NCBI RefSeq assembly: GCF_036226885.1
Contig: NZ_CP109027.1
Span: 372,001-436,000, forward strand
DNA length: 64,000 nt
DNA from: Streptomyces sp. NBC_00663
Lineage (GTDB): Bacteria > Actinomycetota > Actinomycetes > Streptomycetales > Streptomycetaceae
Direction of reading: 5' to 3'
Shown: positions 25,770 through 36,168 of the stretch, in pieces
Layout of the letters: every line of letters starts with the position of its first letter
How positions within the stretch are numbered: position 1 is the stretch's first letter
Notes under the pieces: generated by a model
Told to the model about the DNA's origin: nothing
The model's input: the letters and a program-made list of their open reading frames with translations, nothing else
The model's database searches: none
Program-made: the position numbers and the translations under genes

Positions 25770-25794
25770 CTAACGCAGCCAGCACTTGCGTTAG
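25770..25794. promoter_or_regulatory. TetR operator 2 (upstream of MFS pump)
   Basis: CTAACGCA and TGCGTTAG are perfect 8-bp arms around a 9-bp spacer, centred 49 bp from operator 1. It lies about 65 bp before the MFS start. Confidence 0.78.
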
Positions 25795-25858
25795 GGAGTT
25801 GAGCTGTATCGCCGTCCGTACCGCCCTGGCCGGCGCGGACAACCAACGAGGGGGATCC

Positions 25859-27328
25859 ATGGCCGTATCGCACGCGACGGCAGGCAGTCGGTCGAACCAG
25901 ACCCTGCTGCTCGCGCTGACCTGTCTGGGCCAGTTCATGATCCTGCTCGACAACACGATCGTCGGGGCGGCGCTGCCCGACATGCAGCACCGGCTGCACA
26001 CCGAGCTGACCGGTCTTCAGTGGATCGTCGACGCGTACGTACTGCTGGTCGCCATGCTGCTGATGTCCGGCGGTGTCTTCGCCGACCGGTTCGGCCGCAA
26101 GCGGGTGTACCTGACCGGCGTGGTGGTGTTCACGGCCGCGTCCCTGGTCTGCGCTCTCGCGCCCACGCTCGGCTGGCTGGTCGCCGGCCGGGTGGTGCAG
26201 GGCATCGGGGCCGCCGCGCTGAGCCCTGCCTCGCTGGCCCTGCTCACCGCCGCCTATCCCGTGCCGCAGGAACGGATGAAGGCGATCGGACTGTGGGCCG
26301 GATTCAGCGGGATCGGTCTGGCCGCGGGACCCGTGGCCGGCGGCGTGCTGACGGAAGCCTTCGGCTGGCCCGCGATCTTCCTGGTCAATCTGCCCATCGG
26401 TGTGGTCCTGCTGCTGGCCGGCCTGCGCCACCTCGGCGAGTCCCGTAATCCCAACGCCCCCGCGATCGACATCCCGGGCACGGTGCTGTCGGTGCTGGCG
26501 GTGGGATCGCTGACCTACGGGCTGATCGAGGGCGGCACCCGCGGCTGGACCTCACCGGTCATCCTGGGCAGCTTCGCCGCCGCGGTGATCCTCCTCGCGG
26601 CCTTCATCGCCGTAGAAGCCCGTCGTCGCGCGCCCATGCTGCCGCTGCGGCTGTTCGGGCAGCGCCTGTTCACCGTGTCCAACACCGCCATGGTCGTGGT
26701 GGGGTTCGCGCTCATGGGTTCGTCGTTCTTCTTCTCCCAGTTCTTCGTGTACGTCCAGGGCAGCTCGATCCTGCGCGCCGGCCTCCAGACCCTGCCGATG
26801 TCCCTCGCCATGGTGATCGTCAGCCCGTACGCGGGCCGACTCGCCGCCCGGTACGGCTTCCGCGTCGTGGTCACCGTCGGTCTGGCCCTGGCCGGAGGGG
26901 GGTTGGTGGCGCTGGGCATGGTGCACGCCGACACCGGTTACGGGAACGTGTGGTGGCGGCTGGCAGTCGTCGGCGTCGGCTTCGCCCTGACCCTGTCCCC
27001 CCTCACAGGCGCCGCCATCCAGGCGGTCAACCCGCAGGAAGGCGGCCTCGCCTCAGGGGTCAGCAGTACCACCCGGCAGATCGGCGCGGTGCTCGGCGTG
27101 GCGCTGCTCGGAGTCGTCGTCCGCACCCGACAGTCCGGCGGCGCCTCCTTCGAGACCGGCCTCAACAGCGCTTTCGTCGCGGCGGGCGCCGTCACACTGG
27201 CCACGGCCGTGTTCACGGGTCTGTGGCTGGCGAGGTCCCACCCCGCGAAGGGCCCTGCGGCGACGTACCGTTCCACCGATCCCGATACGGTCACCTCCTC
27301 GAACGAGGCATCTGTGAACAGCCGTTGA
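25859..27328 (+). CDS. MFS drug efflux transporter, DHA2 (14-TM) type
   Basis: 489-residue proton-driven exporter of the EmrB/QacA family. The first helix carries GQFMILLDNTIVGAALP (motif D1), the loop 2-3 motif A is FADRFGRKRVYL, and motif C is visible in the GFSGIGLAAGPVAGG stretch near helix 5. About 14 hydrophobic segments are evident. ATG 25859 follows GAGGGGG. Controlled by the divergent TetR. Likely exports a toxic organic compound; the substrate is unknown. Confidence 0.94.
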   Translation: MAVSHATAGSRSNQTLLLALTCLGQFMILLDNTIVGAALPDMQHRLHTELTGLQWIVDAYVLLVAMLLMSGGVFADRFGRKRVYLTGVVVFTAASLVCALAPTLGWLVAGRVVQGIGAAALSPASLALLTAAYPVPQERMKAIGLWAGFSGIGLAAGPVAGGVLTEAFGWPAIFLVNLPIGVVLLLAGLRHLGESRNPNAPAIDIPGTVLSVLAVGSLTYGLIEGGTRGWTSPVILGSFAAAVILLAAFIAVEARRRAPMLPLRLFGQRLFTVSNTAMVVVGFALMGSSFFFSQFFVYVQGSSILRAGLQTLPMSLAMVIVSPYAGRLAARYGFRVVVTVGLALAGGGLVALGMVHADTGYGNVWWRLAVVGVGFALTLSPLTGAAIQAVNPQEGGLASGVSSTTRQIGAVLGVALLGVVVRTRQSGGASFETGLNSAFVAAGAVTLATAVFTGLWLARSHPAKGPAATYRSTDPDTVTSSNEASVNSR

Positions 27329-27385
27329 CACCGGCGCCGCCGGCATCGCACGCATCTCCACCGAGCACGGAAACGGGAATCCCCT

Positions 27386-28294
27386 TTGAATCATGTGACC
27401 CAGGTGTCCATCGAAGAGCACACAGTGGCCGACAGCGCCGCAGGGCCTTACGCCCTCACCACGGGGCCGGACGGCGCCCTGTGGTTCACCCTCGTCCACA
27501 GTGGCCAGATCGGCCGGCTCGTCCCCGGCGAGGAGCCGACGCCTCACCGGCTCGACTCCGACAGCGGGCCGACCGTCATCGTCCCCGGCCCGGACGGAGC
27601 GCTGTGGTTCACCGAGTACCGGGCGGACCGGATCGGGCGGATCACCACGGACGGCGTGATCGACGAATTCGGCCTGCCCACACCCGGCTGCGGGCCGTTC
27701 GGCATCGCGGCAGGACCCGACGGAGCCCTGTGGTTCACCGAGACCGCCGCCGACCGCATCGGCCGCATCACCGTCGACGGCGGTGTCACCGAGTTCCCGC
27801 TGCCCGTCACCGGCGCGTTCCCTTCGGCGATCACCGCCGGCGGCGACGGCGGGATGTGGTTCACCCTCAACCAGGCCAACGCCCTCGGGCGGATCGGCAT
27901 GGACGGCACGGTCACCCTGCATCCCCTGCCGACGGAGGCCGCGGCACCGGTCGGGATCACCGCGGGCCGTGACGGAGCACTGTGGTTCGTCGAGATCGCC
28001 GCCGGGCAGATCGGACGGATCACTCCCGACGGGAAGATCACCGAGTTCCCGCTGCCCGACCGCACCGCCCGACCGCACGCCGTCACCATCGACGGCGACG
28101 GCGCCGTCTGGTTCACCGAATGGGGCGCCAACCGCGTCGGCACGCTCACCTCCGACGGCTCCGTCACCGTCCACGACCTGCCCACCCCCCGCTCCGAACC
28201 GCACGGCATCACCGTCGGCCCCGACGGCGCCCTGTGGACCGCGCTGGAGATCGGCTCACTCGCCCGCATCGCCCCAGACGACGGCATCGCCTGA
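27386..28294 (+). CDS. Virginiamycin B lyase-like (Vgb) beta-propeller
   Basis: 302-residue seven-bladed propeller with blades ending in GPDGALWFT or close variants, spaced about 41-43 residues apart. The IGRI repeats and WFTE motifs match Vgb-type streptogramin B lyases. Vgb linearises type B streptogramins, but many actinobacterial homologues have no proven lyase activity. Start is TTG 27386 behind GGGAA; GTG 27395 is an alternative. It follows the MFS gene by 57 bp, so it may belong to the same TetR-controlled unit. Confidence 0.85.
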   Translation: MNHVTQVSIEEHTVADSAAGPYALTTGPDGALWFTLVHSGQIGRLVPGEEPTPHRLDSDSGPTVIVPGPDGALWFTEYRADRIGRITTDGVIDEFGLPTPGCGPFGIAAGPDGALWFTETAADRIGRITVDGGVTEFPLPVTGAFPSAITAGGDGGMWFTLNQANALGRIGMDGTVTLHPLPTEAAAPVGITAGRDGALWFVEIAAGQIGRITPDGKITEFPLPDRTARPHAVTIDGDGAVWFTEWGANRVGTLTSDGSVTVHDLPTPRSEPHGITVGPDGALWTALEIGSLARIAPDDGIA

Positions 28295-28362
28295 ACAGGC
28301 CACCCCCTCCCCCATCCATCAACAGCAACGGTCGTCCGTAGGACGGCCGGAGAGGAGTTCCC

Positions 28363-28710
28363 ATGAAATACGCGCTCGTGATCTTCGAGACGGACGAGTC
28401 GCGCCGCCGGATCCAGGAGGACCGGGCCGCGTACCGCAAGGAGTACGAGGGCTGGATCGGCGGACTCGCCGCGGCCGGAAAGCTGGTCGGTGGCGATGCC
28501 CTGGAGACCGAGCTCACGCCTCCCGCGACAGTGCGCACTGCGGCCGACGGGACGTCGACGGTGACCGACGGCCCCGCTCAGGCCGGCGAGGAGACCCTCG
28601 GCGGCTGGTTCATCGTCGACGTGGCCGACCGCGAGGAAGCCCTCGAACTGGCCAAGAGCCTTCCCACCCCGGAGACCGTCGAGATCCGCCCGCTCCTCGA
28701 ATCCGCCTGA
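28363..28710 (+). CDS. YCII/DGPF-type domain protein
   Basis: 115-residue YciI-related protein. Start ATG 28363 lies behind GGAGAGGAG. It shows the typical MKYALVIFETDES opening, a middle VTDGPAQAGEETLGGWFIVD block (DGPF-like) and an ELAKSLPT segment. DGPF proteins are often encoded next to ECF sigma factors of the SnoaL or ECF42 type; such a sigma gene lies 2.6 kb away, but not adjacent. Function unknown. Confidence 0.86.
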   Translation: MKYALVIFETDESRRRIQEDRAAYRKEYEGWIGGLAAAGKLVGGDALETELTPPATVRTAADGTSTVTDGPAQAGEETLGGWFIVDVADREEALELAKSLPTPETVEIRPLLESA

Positions 28711-28730
28711 GCGACACCGGGGATTATCCC

Positions 28731-28780
28731 GACGGCACGACAGCGCCCGGCGGCCACAGGGCCGCCGCTGTCGTGCCGTC
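28731..28780 (+). terminator. Hairpin after the YCII gene
   Basis: GACGGCACGACAGCG (28731-28745) pairs with CGCTGTCGTGCCGTC (28766-28780), with a further GC stem inside. It starts 21 bp beyond the stop codon. There is no U-tract, as is usual in Streptomyces. Confidence 0.8.
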
Positions 28781-28914
28781 CGGCTTCGTCAGATCATGCC
28801 CTCCGGGACGGGCAGGCCGTCGCCGCATGGGAGGTCGTCGGGCGCACGTCAAGCAGCGTCCCGCGCCAGAACGTGCTCCGGCAGCGATCACGGGGAGCCG
28901 GCCGTCATGGTCGG

Positions 28915-29352
28915 TCATCCGGCGCTGGAGTAGCTCAGATCCTGTGCCGTGAGGGAGTCGGGAACCAGCCGCAACCACGCGGTTCCTCTCTCACTGGGGT
29001 TGTCGTGCAGGTAGTGGACGAAGCGTTCGTCCCAGCGGGACTCGTCCGTGCCCAGGTAGCGAACGAGCTTGCGTCGGCCTCGCGGTACGTCGAAGGGGAC
29101 GAGCTCGGCATCGCCACGAGCAATCACCTGTTGGACAAGGCCCGTTGCGATGTCGCAGACGTCAACCACGAGGGCGACCCTGGGGTGTGACCTGACGTGG
29201 TCGAAGAGCCTGGCCCACGGTCCCGTCAAGACCCAGAAGGCTCCGTCCTCCCACAGGAACCACACGGGGCGCACAGCCGGCCCGTGGGTCGCGATACGCG
29301 CGGTGAGCGGCTGGCTGAGGAAGGAATCCACATCGAACGCAGGAGGAGTCAC
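28915..29352 (-). CDS. Pyridoxamine 5'-phosphate oxidase-family (PPOX) protein
   Basis: 145-residue split-barrel flavin- or F420-binding protein. It starts at GTG 29352 with MTPPAFDVDSFLSQPLTARI, then VRPVWFLWEDGAFWVLTGP, typical of PPOX. RVALVVDVCD and a C-terminal TAWLRLVP strand complete the fold. Such proteins bind FMN or F420H2 or are haem-linked; the cofactor is not decidable here. Monocistronic. Confidence 0.88.
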   Translation of the reverse strand: MTPPAFDVDSFLSQPLTARIATHGPAVRPVWFLWEDGAFWVLTGPWARLFDHVRSHPRVALVVDVCDIATGLVQQVIARGDAELVPFDVPRGRRKLVRYLGTDESRWDERFVHYLHDNPSERGTAWLRLVPDSLTAQDLSYSSAG

Positions 29353-29660
29353 CCGTCTATCTTCTTCTCTCTGGGGTCGTGGAGATCACGAGAGCAGGAT
29401 CATCATCCGCAGAAGGTCGATCCATGCGGATGCCCGGCAGCGGAGACGTCCCTTCGCCTGTTGCGATGAGAATTCCCGGCGCCAATGCCGGACACGTCCC
29501 CACCGGCAACGGTCGGTGGTCCGCCGGCGGGCGCGTTGCGCCGACCGGCCCAAGCGTCGGTAGTTGATCGCTTCGCAACGCTCGGGCGAGCCGGGGGCTC
29601 AGCGTGGTTCGTTCAGCGGTCAGGTCTCGGCCGGTCGTGCAGGAGCGCGGCCTACGACTG
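29353..29660. other. 308-bp intergenic gap
   Basis: No convincing coding frame. GCGTTGCG (29533-29540) and CGCAACGC (29574-29581) form a long-looped inverted repeat that might act as terminator for the minus-strand DHFR-like gene ending at 29661. Nothing else stands out. Confidence 0.4.
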
Positions 29661-30224
29661 TCATCGGGCCGCCCTGCGGTAGCGCGTGAGGAGGGCGGCC
29701 CCGGACTGCTCAGCGGACAGGCACTCCCAATTGGTGTGGGGGCTTTCGGTGGGGAAGAGCCGTCGGCCTGTGCCGAGGACGGTGGGGAAGGTCAGTAGCC
29801 GGTACTCGTCGATCATGTCCGTGGCCATCAGCCGATCCACGATGCTCAGGCTTCCGGTGACGATCACCTCCCGGCGCTCGCGTTTGACGGCGTCGGCCAG
29901 GTCGCCGTCAAGGAGCTGGGAGTTCGACCACGCCGACAGGTCGGCGTCGGTCAGGGTGCGGGAGGCGACCAGCTTGGGCACGGCGTTCATCCGCGCGGCG
30001 AACGGGTCGTCGCGGCCCGGCCACAGCCGCGCGAACAGCTGCCACGTGGCGCGCCCGAGCAGCAGCACCCCCTCGTCCAGCGTGCGGCCGAGGCGGAACT
30101 TGTCCCCGGCGACCGCCTGGGGGCCGTGCCGGAACGCCCAGCCGCCCAGCGGTGTGCCGGCGGATCCGTCCGGGTCGGAGACGATCCCGTCCAGGGTGGT
30201 GAACTCGATGACGATGACACTCAC
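29661..30224 (-). CDS. DHFR/RibD-C family reductase
   Basis: 187-residue RibD C-terminal/DHFR-like protein, a distant paralogue of the one at 16196-16780. It shows TTLDGIVSDPDGSAGTPLGG, GVLLLGRATWQLFARLWPG and late VTGSLSIVDRLMATDMIDEY. GTG 30224 follows GGAG. It shares its upstream region with the sigma gene (same strand, about 56 bp), so it may be co-transcribed. Substrate unknown. Confidence 0.88.
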   Translation of the reverse strand: MSVIVIEFTTLDGIVSDPDGSAGTPLGGWAFRHGPQAVAGDKFRLGRTLDEGVLLLGRATWQLFARLWPGRDDPFAARMNAVPKLVASRTLTDADLSAWSNSQLLDGDLADAVKRERREVIVTGSLSIVDRLMATDMIDEYRLLTFPTVLGTGRRLFPTESPHTNWECLSAEQSGAALLTRYRRAAR

Positions 30225-30280
30225 GGTGAGACTCCTTCGGTTCGGTGCTCACCGGTACGTACCGGCCGCACCGCCCCGAC

Positions 30281-31234
30281 TCATCGCTCGCGGCGAAACT
30301 CGTCCGCGTCGATCTCGCCCGGCAGGTCGAAGGCGTCGAAGACGCGCGGATCGGCGAACACGACGTTGTGCGCGATGCGGCCGCCGGTGACGGTGAAGAC
30401 CTGAAGGGTGTGCAGACGGAGCCCGCCGCCCTGCTGCGGCGCGTACGCGGCGAGCGCCGGCTGCCCTCCGGCGGTCAGCTCCCGCATGCCCCAGCCGGTG
30501 CCCCGCATCGCGAACACCCGCTCCATGAACCGTCCGTAGTGGTGACTGCCCCTGAACCACAGCGGCACGGGCGGCATCTCCAGCACCGCGTCATCGGCCA
30601 GCAGCCGGACCAGCGCGGGCACATCCGCCGCCTCGAACGCCTCGATGTAGCGGCGGATGACCGCCCGTGTCTCGGGATCGTCCGGTTCGACGACGGCACC
30701 CGCGTCGCCCACGCCGGCGAGAGCGGCACGGGCCCGCTGCAACGCGCTGTTGACCGCGGCCACCGTGCTCCCCAGCTGCTCGGCGACCTCCGCGGCGCTG
30801 AACGCCAGCACCTCGCGCAGCACCAGCACCGCCCGCTGTCGCGCCGGCAGGAGCTGCACCGCCGCCACCCACGCAAGCCGCAGATCGGCACGCGTCTCCA
30901 CATCCAAACGCGCGTCGGGAAACGGCTGAAGCCAGGGAACATCCGGGGCAGGGACCAGCGGCGCCCCGGGGTCGTCGCTCGGCACACCAAGCCCGGACGG
31001 CAGCGGACGCCGCCCGCGCCCTTCCAACGCGGTCAGGCACACGTTGGTCGCGATCCGGTACAGCCAGGTCCGCACCGACGCGCGTGCGGGGTCGTAGCGG
31101 TCACGAGCCTTCCACGCGCGCAGCAACGTCTCCTGCACCAGGTCTTCGGCGTCGTGCACCGAACCCGTCATCCGGTAGCAGAACGCCACCAGCTCACTCC
31201 GGTACGGCTCGAAATCCACAGGCTCATCATGCAT
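30281..31234 (-). CDS. ECF sigma factor with SnoaL-like C-terminal domain
   Basis: About 317 residues. Sigma region 2 (CYRMTGSVHDAEDLVQETLLRAWK) and region 4 (LLPARQRAVLVLREVLAFSAAEVAEQLGST) are followed by a SnoaL-like domain (about 190-317: YIEAFEAADVPALVRLLADD, FRGSHHYGRFM). This build matches ECF groups in which the C-terminal domain controls the sigma part, so no separate anti-sigma factor is expected. Start is ATG 31234 (31243 possible). Target promoters are unknown; the DHFR-like gene directly downstream is a candidate. Confidence 0.9.
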   Translation of the reverse strand: MHDEPVDFEPYRSELVAFCYRMTGSVHDAEDLVQETLLRAWKARDRYDPARASVRTWLYRIATNVCLTALEGRGRRPLPSGLGVPSDDPGAPLVPAPDVPWLQPFPDARLDVETRADLRLAWVAAVQLLPARQRAVLVLREVLAFSAAEVAEQLGSTVAAVNSALQRARAALAGVGDAGAVVEPDDPETRAVIRRYIEAFEAADVPALVRLLADDAVLEMPPVPLWFRGSHHYGRFMERVFAMRGTGWGMRELTAGGQPALAAYAPQQGGGLRLHTLQVFTVTGGRIAHNVVFADPRVFDAFDLPGEIDADEFRRER

Positions 31235-31282
31235 ACCGCACACCCGTCGTCGAACCGTCTGGCCGCAAGCACGGTATCGAGG

Positions 31283-31329
31283 CTGACGTCGGACTTCTCG
31301 CCCGTGACGGGCGAGAAGTCCGACGTCAG
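31283..31329 (-). terminator. Very long perfect hairpin after xylanase gene
   Basis: Two perfectly complementary 23-nt arms (31283-31305 and 31307-31329) around a single G, containing GACTTCTCGCCCGT and ACGGGCGAGAAGTC. It begins 8 bp past the xylanase stop and lies before the sigma gene. A strong factor-independent terminator or mRNA 3' stabiliser. Confidence 0.85.
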
Positions 31330-31336
31330 GGGTTCA

Positions 31337-32962
<1,626 letters not shown>

Positions 32963-33064
32963 TCAGCCGGGAGGTGTCACACGGCGTCGCCTACCTCTCC
33001 GCGTTCACGAAGAGCCAGCTGCGCCGGCGAAACCTCACCGGAACGAACGGGGTGGCGCGGCACT

Positions 33065-33080
33065 GTTCGACATTTCGAAC
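33065..33080. promoter_or_regulatory. Inverted repeat GTTCGA-CATT-TCGAAC
   Basis: Perfect 6-bp arms around 4 bases, about 300 bp upstream of the xylanase start. It resembles the other CGAA/TTCG repeats of this island but with a different spacer. Confidence 0.5.
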
Positions 33081-33144
33081 TCTGGTCGACCCTTGGTGAG
33101 GGATGATTGAGGCATTGACGGTGGATCGTCAATACATTGCACAG

Positions 33145-33176
33145 GGAAAGTTTCCACAGTCTGATCGAAACATTCG
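33145..33176. promoter_or_regulatory. Two adjacent xylanolysis-type palindromes
   Basis: GGAAAGTTTCC (33145-33155, perfect) and CGAAACATTCG (33166-33176), centres 21 bp apart (two helical turns). They lie between the divergent xylanase and GH62 genes. Similar 11-bp inverted repeats are known upstream of Streptomyces xylanase genes. Confidence 0.65.
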
Positions 33177-33464
33177 AATCGGGATCGAGCCGGGAAATAG
33201 ATCTCGCGCGCCCCCATTGCTGGATGCGGCGAGACCCAAGCCGCCGTCAAGGCCGACGCCCGAAGCCCCCACTCCATCGCCACACCCCTGGTCAACGCCC
33301 TCGTATCGGAGCGTCGGGCCGCGCTCTGCCCGCGCGGTCCCGACCCACGCGGCACCTCGCCCCACTCCGGACGGGCGGATCCGATTGAAGACAGAACAGT
33401 GACAGGCCTTGACCGAAGCACCTCGCATTTCTATCTTGTGGCGTCGAAAGATCCGAGAACTCCT

Positions 33465-33475
33465 CGAATGTTTCG
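33465..33475. promoter_or_regulatory. CGAATGTTTCG box upstream of GH62
   Basis: Exact reverse complement of the CGAAACATTCG box at 33166-33176 and of the one at 39013-39023. It is 79 bp before the GH62 start. Confidence 0.65.
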
Positions 33476-33553
33476 AAGAGTCATTCTTCCCCGGCACAGC
33501 CGCTCCGCGGTTCGCCGACGCCACCTCGCCCCGCCCCCTAAGGAGGCCCCCAG

Positions 33554-35020
33554 ATGTGGTTGCGCCACCCGTTCACGGCCCCACTCAGACGCTTACTCGC
33601 CGTCCTTTCGCCACTGCTCCTTGTGGCGACCTTCCTCGGCGCTCAGCCCGCCAGCGCGGCGACCGTTGACCCCAACGCCTCGTACGTGCTGATCAACCGC
33701 AACAGCGGCAAGGCCCTGGACGTCTACAACATGGCGACCAACGACGGCGCCCGCATCACCCAGTGGACGAGAAACGACCAGAGCCAGCAGCAGTGGCAGT
33801 TCGTCAGTGCGGGCGACGGCTACTACCGCATCAAGTCCCGCCTCTCGGGCAAGGTGCTGGACCTGTACAACTGGTCCACCGCCAACGGCGGTTCGATCGT
33901 CCAGTGGACCGACCTGAACGCCACGAACCAGCAGTGGCGGCTGGCCGACAGTTCGGACGGCTACGTGCGGCTCATCTCGCGCCACACCAACAAGGCCCTC
34001 GAGGTGCAGGGCGCGTCCACCGCCGACAACGCCAACATCGTCCAGTACGACGACTGGGGCGGCACCAACCAGCAGTGGCAGCTCGTGAAGGTCGGCGCCG
34101 ACACCCCCGGCGCGTGCGATCTTCCGTCGGCCTACCGCTGGTCGTCAACGGGCGCCCTGGCCCAGCCCAAGTCGGGATGGGTGTCGCTCAAGGACTTCAC
34201 CGTCGTCCCCTACAACGGCAAGCAACTCGTCTACGCCACGACGCACGACACGGGGACCAGTTGGGGTTCGATGAACTTCAGCCCGTTCACCAACTGGTCG
34301 GACATGGCCTCGGCCAGTCAGAACACGATGTCGTCCTCCACCGTCGCACCCACGCTCTTCTACTTCGCGCCGAAGAACATCTGGGTGCTCACCTACCAGT
34401 GGGGCGCGACCGCCTTCTCGTACCGGACATCGAGCGACCCGACCAACCCGAACGGCTGGTCGTCCCCGCAGGTGCTCTTCTCCGGAAGTATCTCCGGCTC
34501 CGGAACGGGTCCGATCGACCAGACACTCATCGGTGACGGCACGAACATGTATCTGTTCTTCGCCGGCGACAACGGCAAGATCTACCGGGCGAGTATGCCG
34601 ATCGGGAACTTCCCGGGCAGCTTCGGGTCGACCTCCACCGTGGTCATGAGTGACACGACGAACAACCTGTTCGAAGCCCCGCAGGTGTACAAGCTCCAGG
34701 GCCAGAACCGTTACCTCATGATCGTCGAGGCGATCGGCTCGCAGGGCCGCTACTTCCGCTCGTTCACGGCCACCAGTCTGAACGGCACGTGGACGCCCCA
34801 GGCCGCGACCGAGAGCAACCCCTTCGCCGGAAAGGCCAACAGCGGCGCCACCTGGACCAACGACATCAGCCATGGCGAACTGATCCGCACCACCGCCGAC
34901 CAGACCATGACCGTCGACCCCTGCAACCTGCAACTGCTCTATCAGGGGCGCAGCCCCAGCTCGGGCGGCGACTACGGCCTCCTTCCCTACCGTCCAGGGC
35001 TGCTGACACTGCAACGCTGA
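33554..35020 (+). CDS. Alpha-L-arabinofuranosidase, GH62 with N-terminal CBM13
   Basis: Secreted 488-residue enzyme removing arabinose side chains from arabinoxylan. Signal peptide ends near residue 36 (ASA-ATVDP). The CBM13/ricin module is at about 40-175, with QQQWQF, NQQWRL and NQQWQL repeats. The GH62 propeller is at about 185-488. Likely catalytic residues are Asp in [10 protein letters not shown], Asp in [10 protein letters not shown] and Glu in [10 protein letters not shown], as in studied GH62 enzymes. ATG 33554 follows AGGAGG. Works with the divergent GH10 xylanase. Confidence 0.95.
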   Translation: MWLRHPFTAPLRRLLAVLSPLLLVATFLGAQPASAATVDPNASYVLINRNSGKALDVYNMATNDGARITQWTRNDQSQQQWQFVSAGDGYYRIKSRLSGKVLDLYNWSTANGGSIVQWTDLNATNQQWRLADSSDGYVRLISRHTNKALEVQGASTADNANIVQYDDWGGTNQQWQLVKVGADTPGACDLPSAYRWSSTGALAQPKSGWVSLKDFTVVPYNGKQLVYATTHDTGTSWGSMNFSPFTNWSDMASASQNTMSSSTVAPTLFYFAPKNIWVLTYQWGATAFSYRTSSDPTNPNGWSSPQVLFSGSISGSGTGPIDQTLIGDGTNMYLFFAGDNGKIYRASMPIGNFPGSFGSTSTVVMSDTTNNLFEAPQVYKLQGQNRYLMIVEAIGSQGRYFRSFTATSLNGTWTPQAATESNPFAGKANSGATWTNDISHGELIRTTADQTMTVDPCNLQLLYQGRSPSSGGDYGLLPYRPGLLTLQR

Positions 35021-35024
35021 CGGC

Positions 35025-35068
35025 ATGACACAGGTCCGGCTCCCGTCAGGGAGCCGGACCTGTGTCAT
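35025..35068 (+). terminator. Long perfect hairpin after GH62 gene
   Basis: Perfect 20-nt arms (35025-35044 and 35049-35068; ATGACACAGGTCCGG and its complement) around GTCA, 5 bp after the GH62 stop codon. Confidence 0.85.
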
Positions 35069-35079
35069 CGCGTCACTTC

Positions 35080-35450
35080 CGGCCGACGCAGGTCCGAGGC
35101 GGCAAACCGCTGTGCCTCCGTGCCTCGTACGTGGGCCATCGCCTCGGCCGCCGGGGTGGCGGGGCGGGCCGCGGCATGGGCGAGGAGGATGCGGCGGGTG
35201 GAGGCCGGACGTCGGAGGCGAACGGGAGGAGAGGTACGTCGCTGCGTCGGGTGGTGAGAGCCAGGCGGGGGCGAGCGCGATACCGAGACCGGCGGCGACC
35301 ATGGCGCACGGAGGGATGGGTACGCAGGGGCGAGACGGCGGGGACCACCAGCACGGTGGGGTCGTCCAGCAGGTGAGTGAGGGCGAGCACCGGATCGTCG
35401 AGGCGGCTCCATTCGTAGTCCCAGAAACGGCTACGACGGATACCGCGTGG
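35080..35450 (-). pseudogene. Decayed LysR-type regulator (effector domain only)
   Basis: Minus-strand pieces in successive frames spell parts of a LysR substrate domain: WDYEWSRLDDPVLALTHLLD, then DPTVLVVPAVSPL (35330-35440); MVAAGLGIALAPAWL (about 35260-35302); and TRRILLAHAAARPATPAAEA with MAHVRGTEA (about 35110-35210). The order is right for LysR, but frames change and the helix-turn-helix N terminus is missing. Not functional. Confidence 0.65.
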
Positions 35451-35644
35451 CAGCCGCTCGATGAGGGACCGAAGGACTGGTTCCGGTCACCGGCGAGAAG
35501 ACGCGCCTGGTGATGCGCAACACCGATAGCCGCGCGGTTCTCTGAGGGTCGTCGACACCCCTGGAGGCGCCGGCACCGGGGACGTCACCGCGCGGCCGTG
35601 TTCATGCTGCCGGATGGCAGGTCGCGGTTGGGGCCCTGAGCGCG

Positions 35645-36153
35645 ATGCGCCACGGCCAGGTCGCCCATGCGCAGGAGGAGGCCAGACTGCGCGCCACCCT
35701 CGGTGTGCTGCGCGAGGTCGACGAAGAAACTCCCGCCGCTCCCCCACCCGGGCTGTCCAGGATCGACGAGCTGGTCGCCTCAACAGCCCGAGCGGGCCGA
35801 CCAGGACGACCTGTACGTGGCCGCCGACGGGCGCGTCGCCCCCCTCCTCGCCTGCCGCCGACTACGGCCCGACGTGGTGCTGATGTACATCCACACGTCC
35901 GCCATGGACGACCTCGAAGGCGCCGACGAGCGGCAGGCGGCGGTGCAGGTGGTCACGCGCTGACTACGTGCGACCTGATCGCCGCCGGGTGCACCGACGA
36001 CGTGATCGCCGCGCGACTCGTGGTCTCACCTCTGACGGTGAAGACCCGTGTCAGCCGCATCATGGCCAAGCTTGGCGCGCCCGGGACAGGTCCCAAGTCG
36101 TCGTCCTCGCCTATGAGTACCGCAGGGTCACCCCCGGTTGGCTCACGGACTGA
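35645..36153 (+). pseudogene. Decayed two-component system (NarX/NarL-type kinase and LuxR regulator)
   Basis: First a kinase scrap: ARLRATLGVLREVDEETPAA, then PPPGLSRIDELVASTARAG, the segment between the DHp and ATPase domains of Streptomyces NarX-like kinases. Next a receiver scrap (LRPDVVLMYIHTSAMDDLEG), in which the usual DIHMPAMDGLE appears damaged. Finally a LuxR HTH (CTDDVIAARLVVSPLTVKTR, then VSRIMAKLGA), after which the frame shifts before the last residues (VLAYEYRRVTPGW). No start or complete domain remains. Confidence 0.7.
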
Positions 36154-36168
36154 CTCCCCCGTCCTGGA

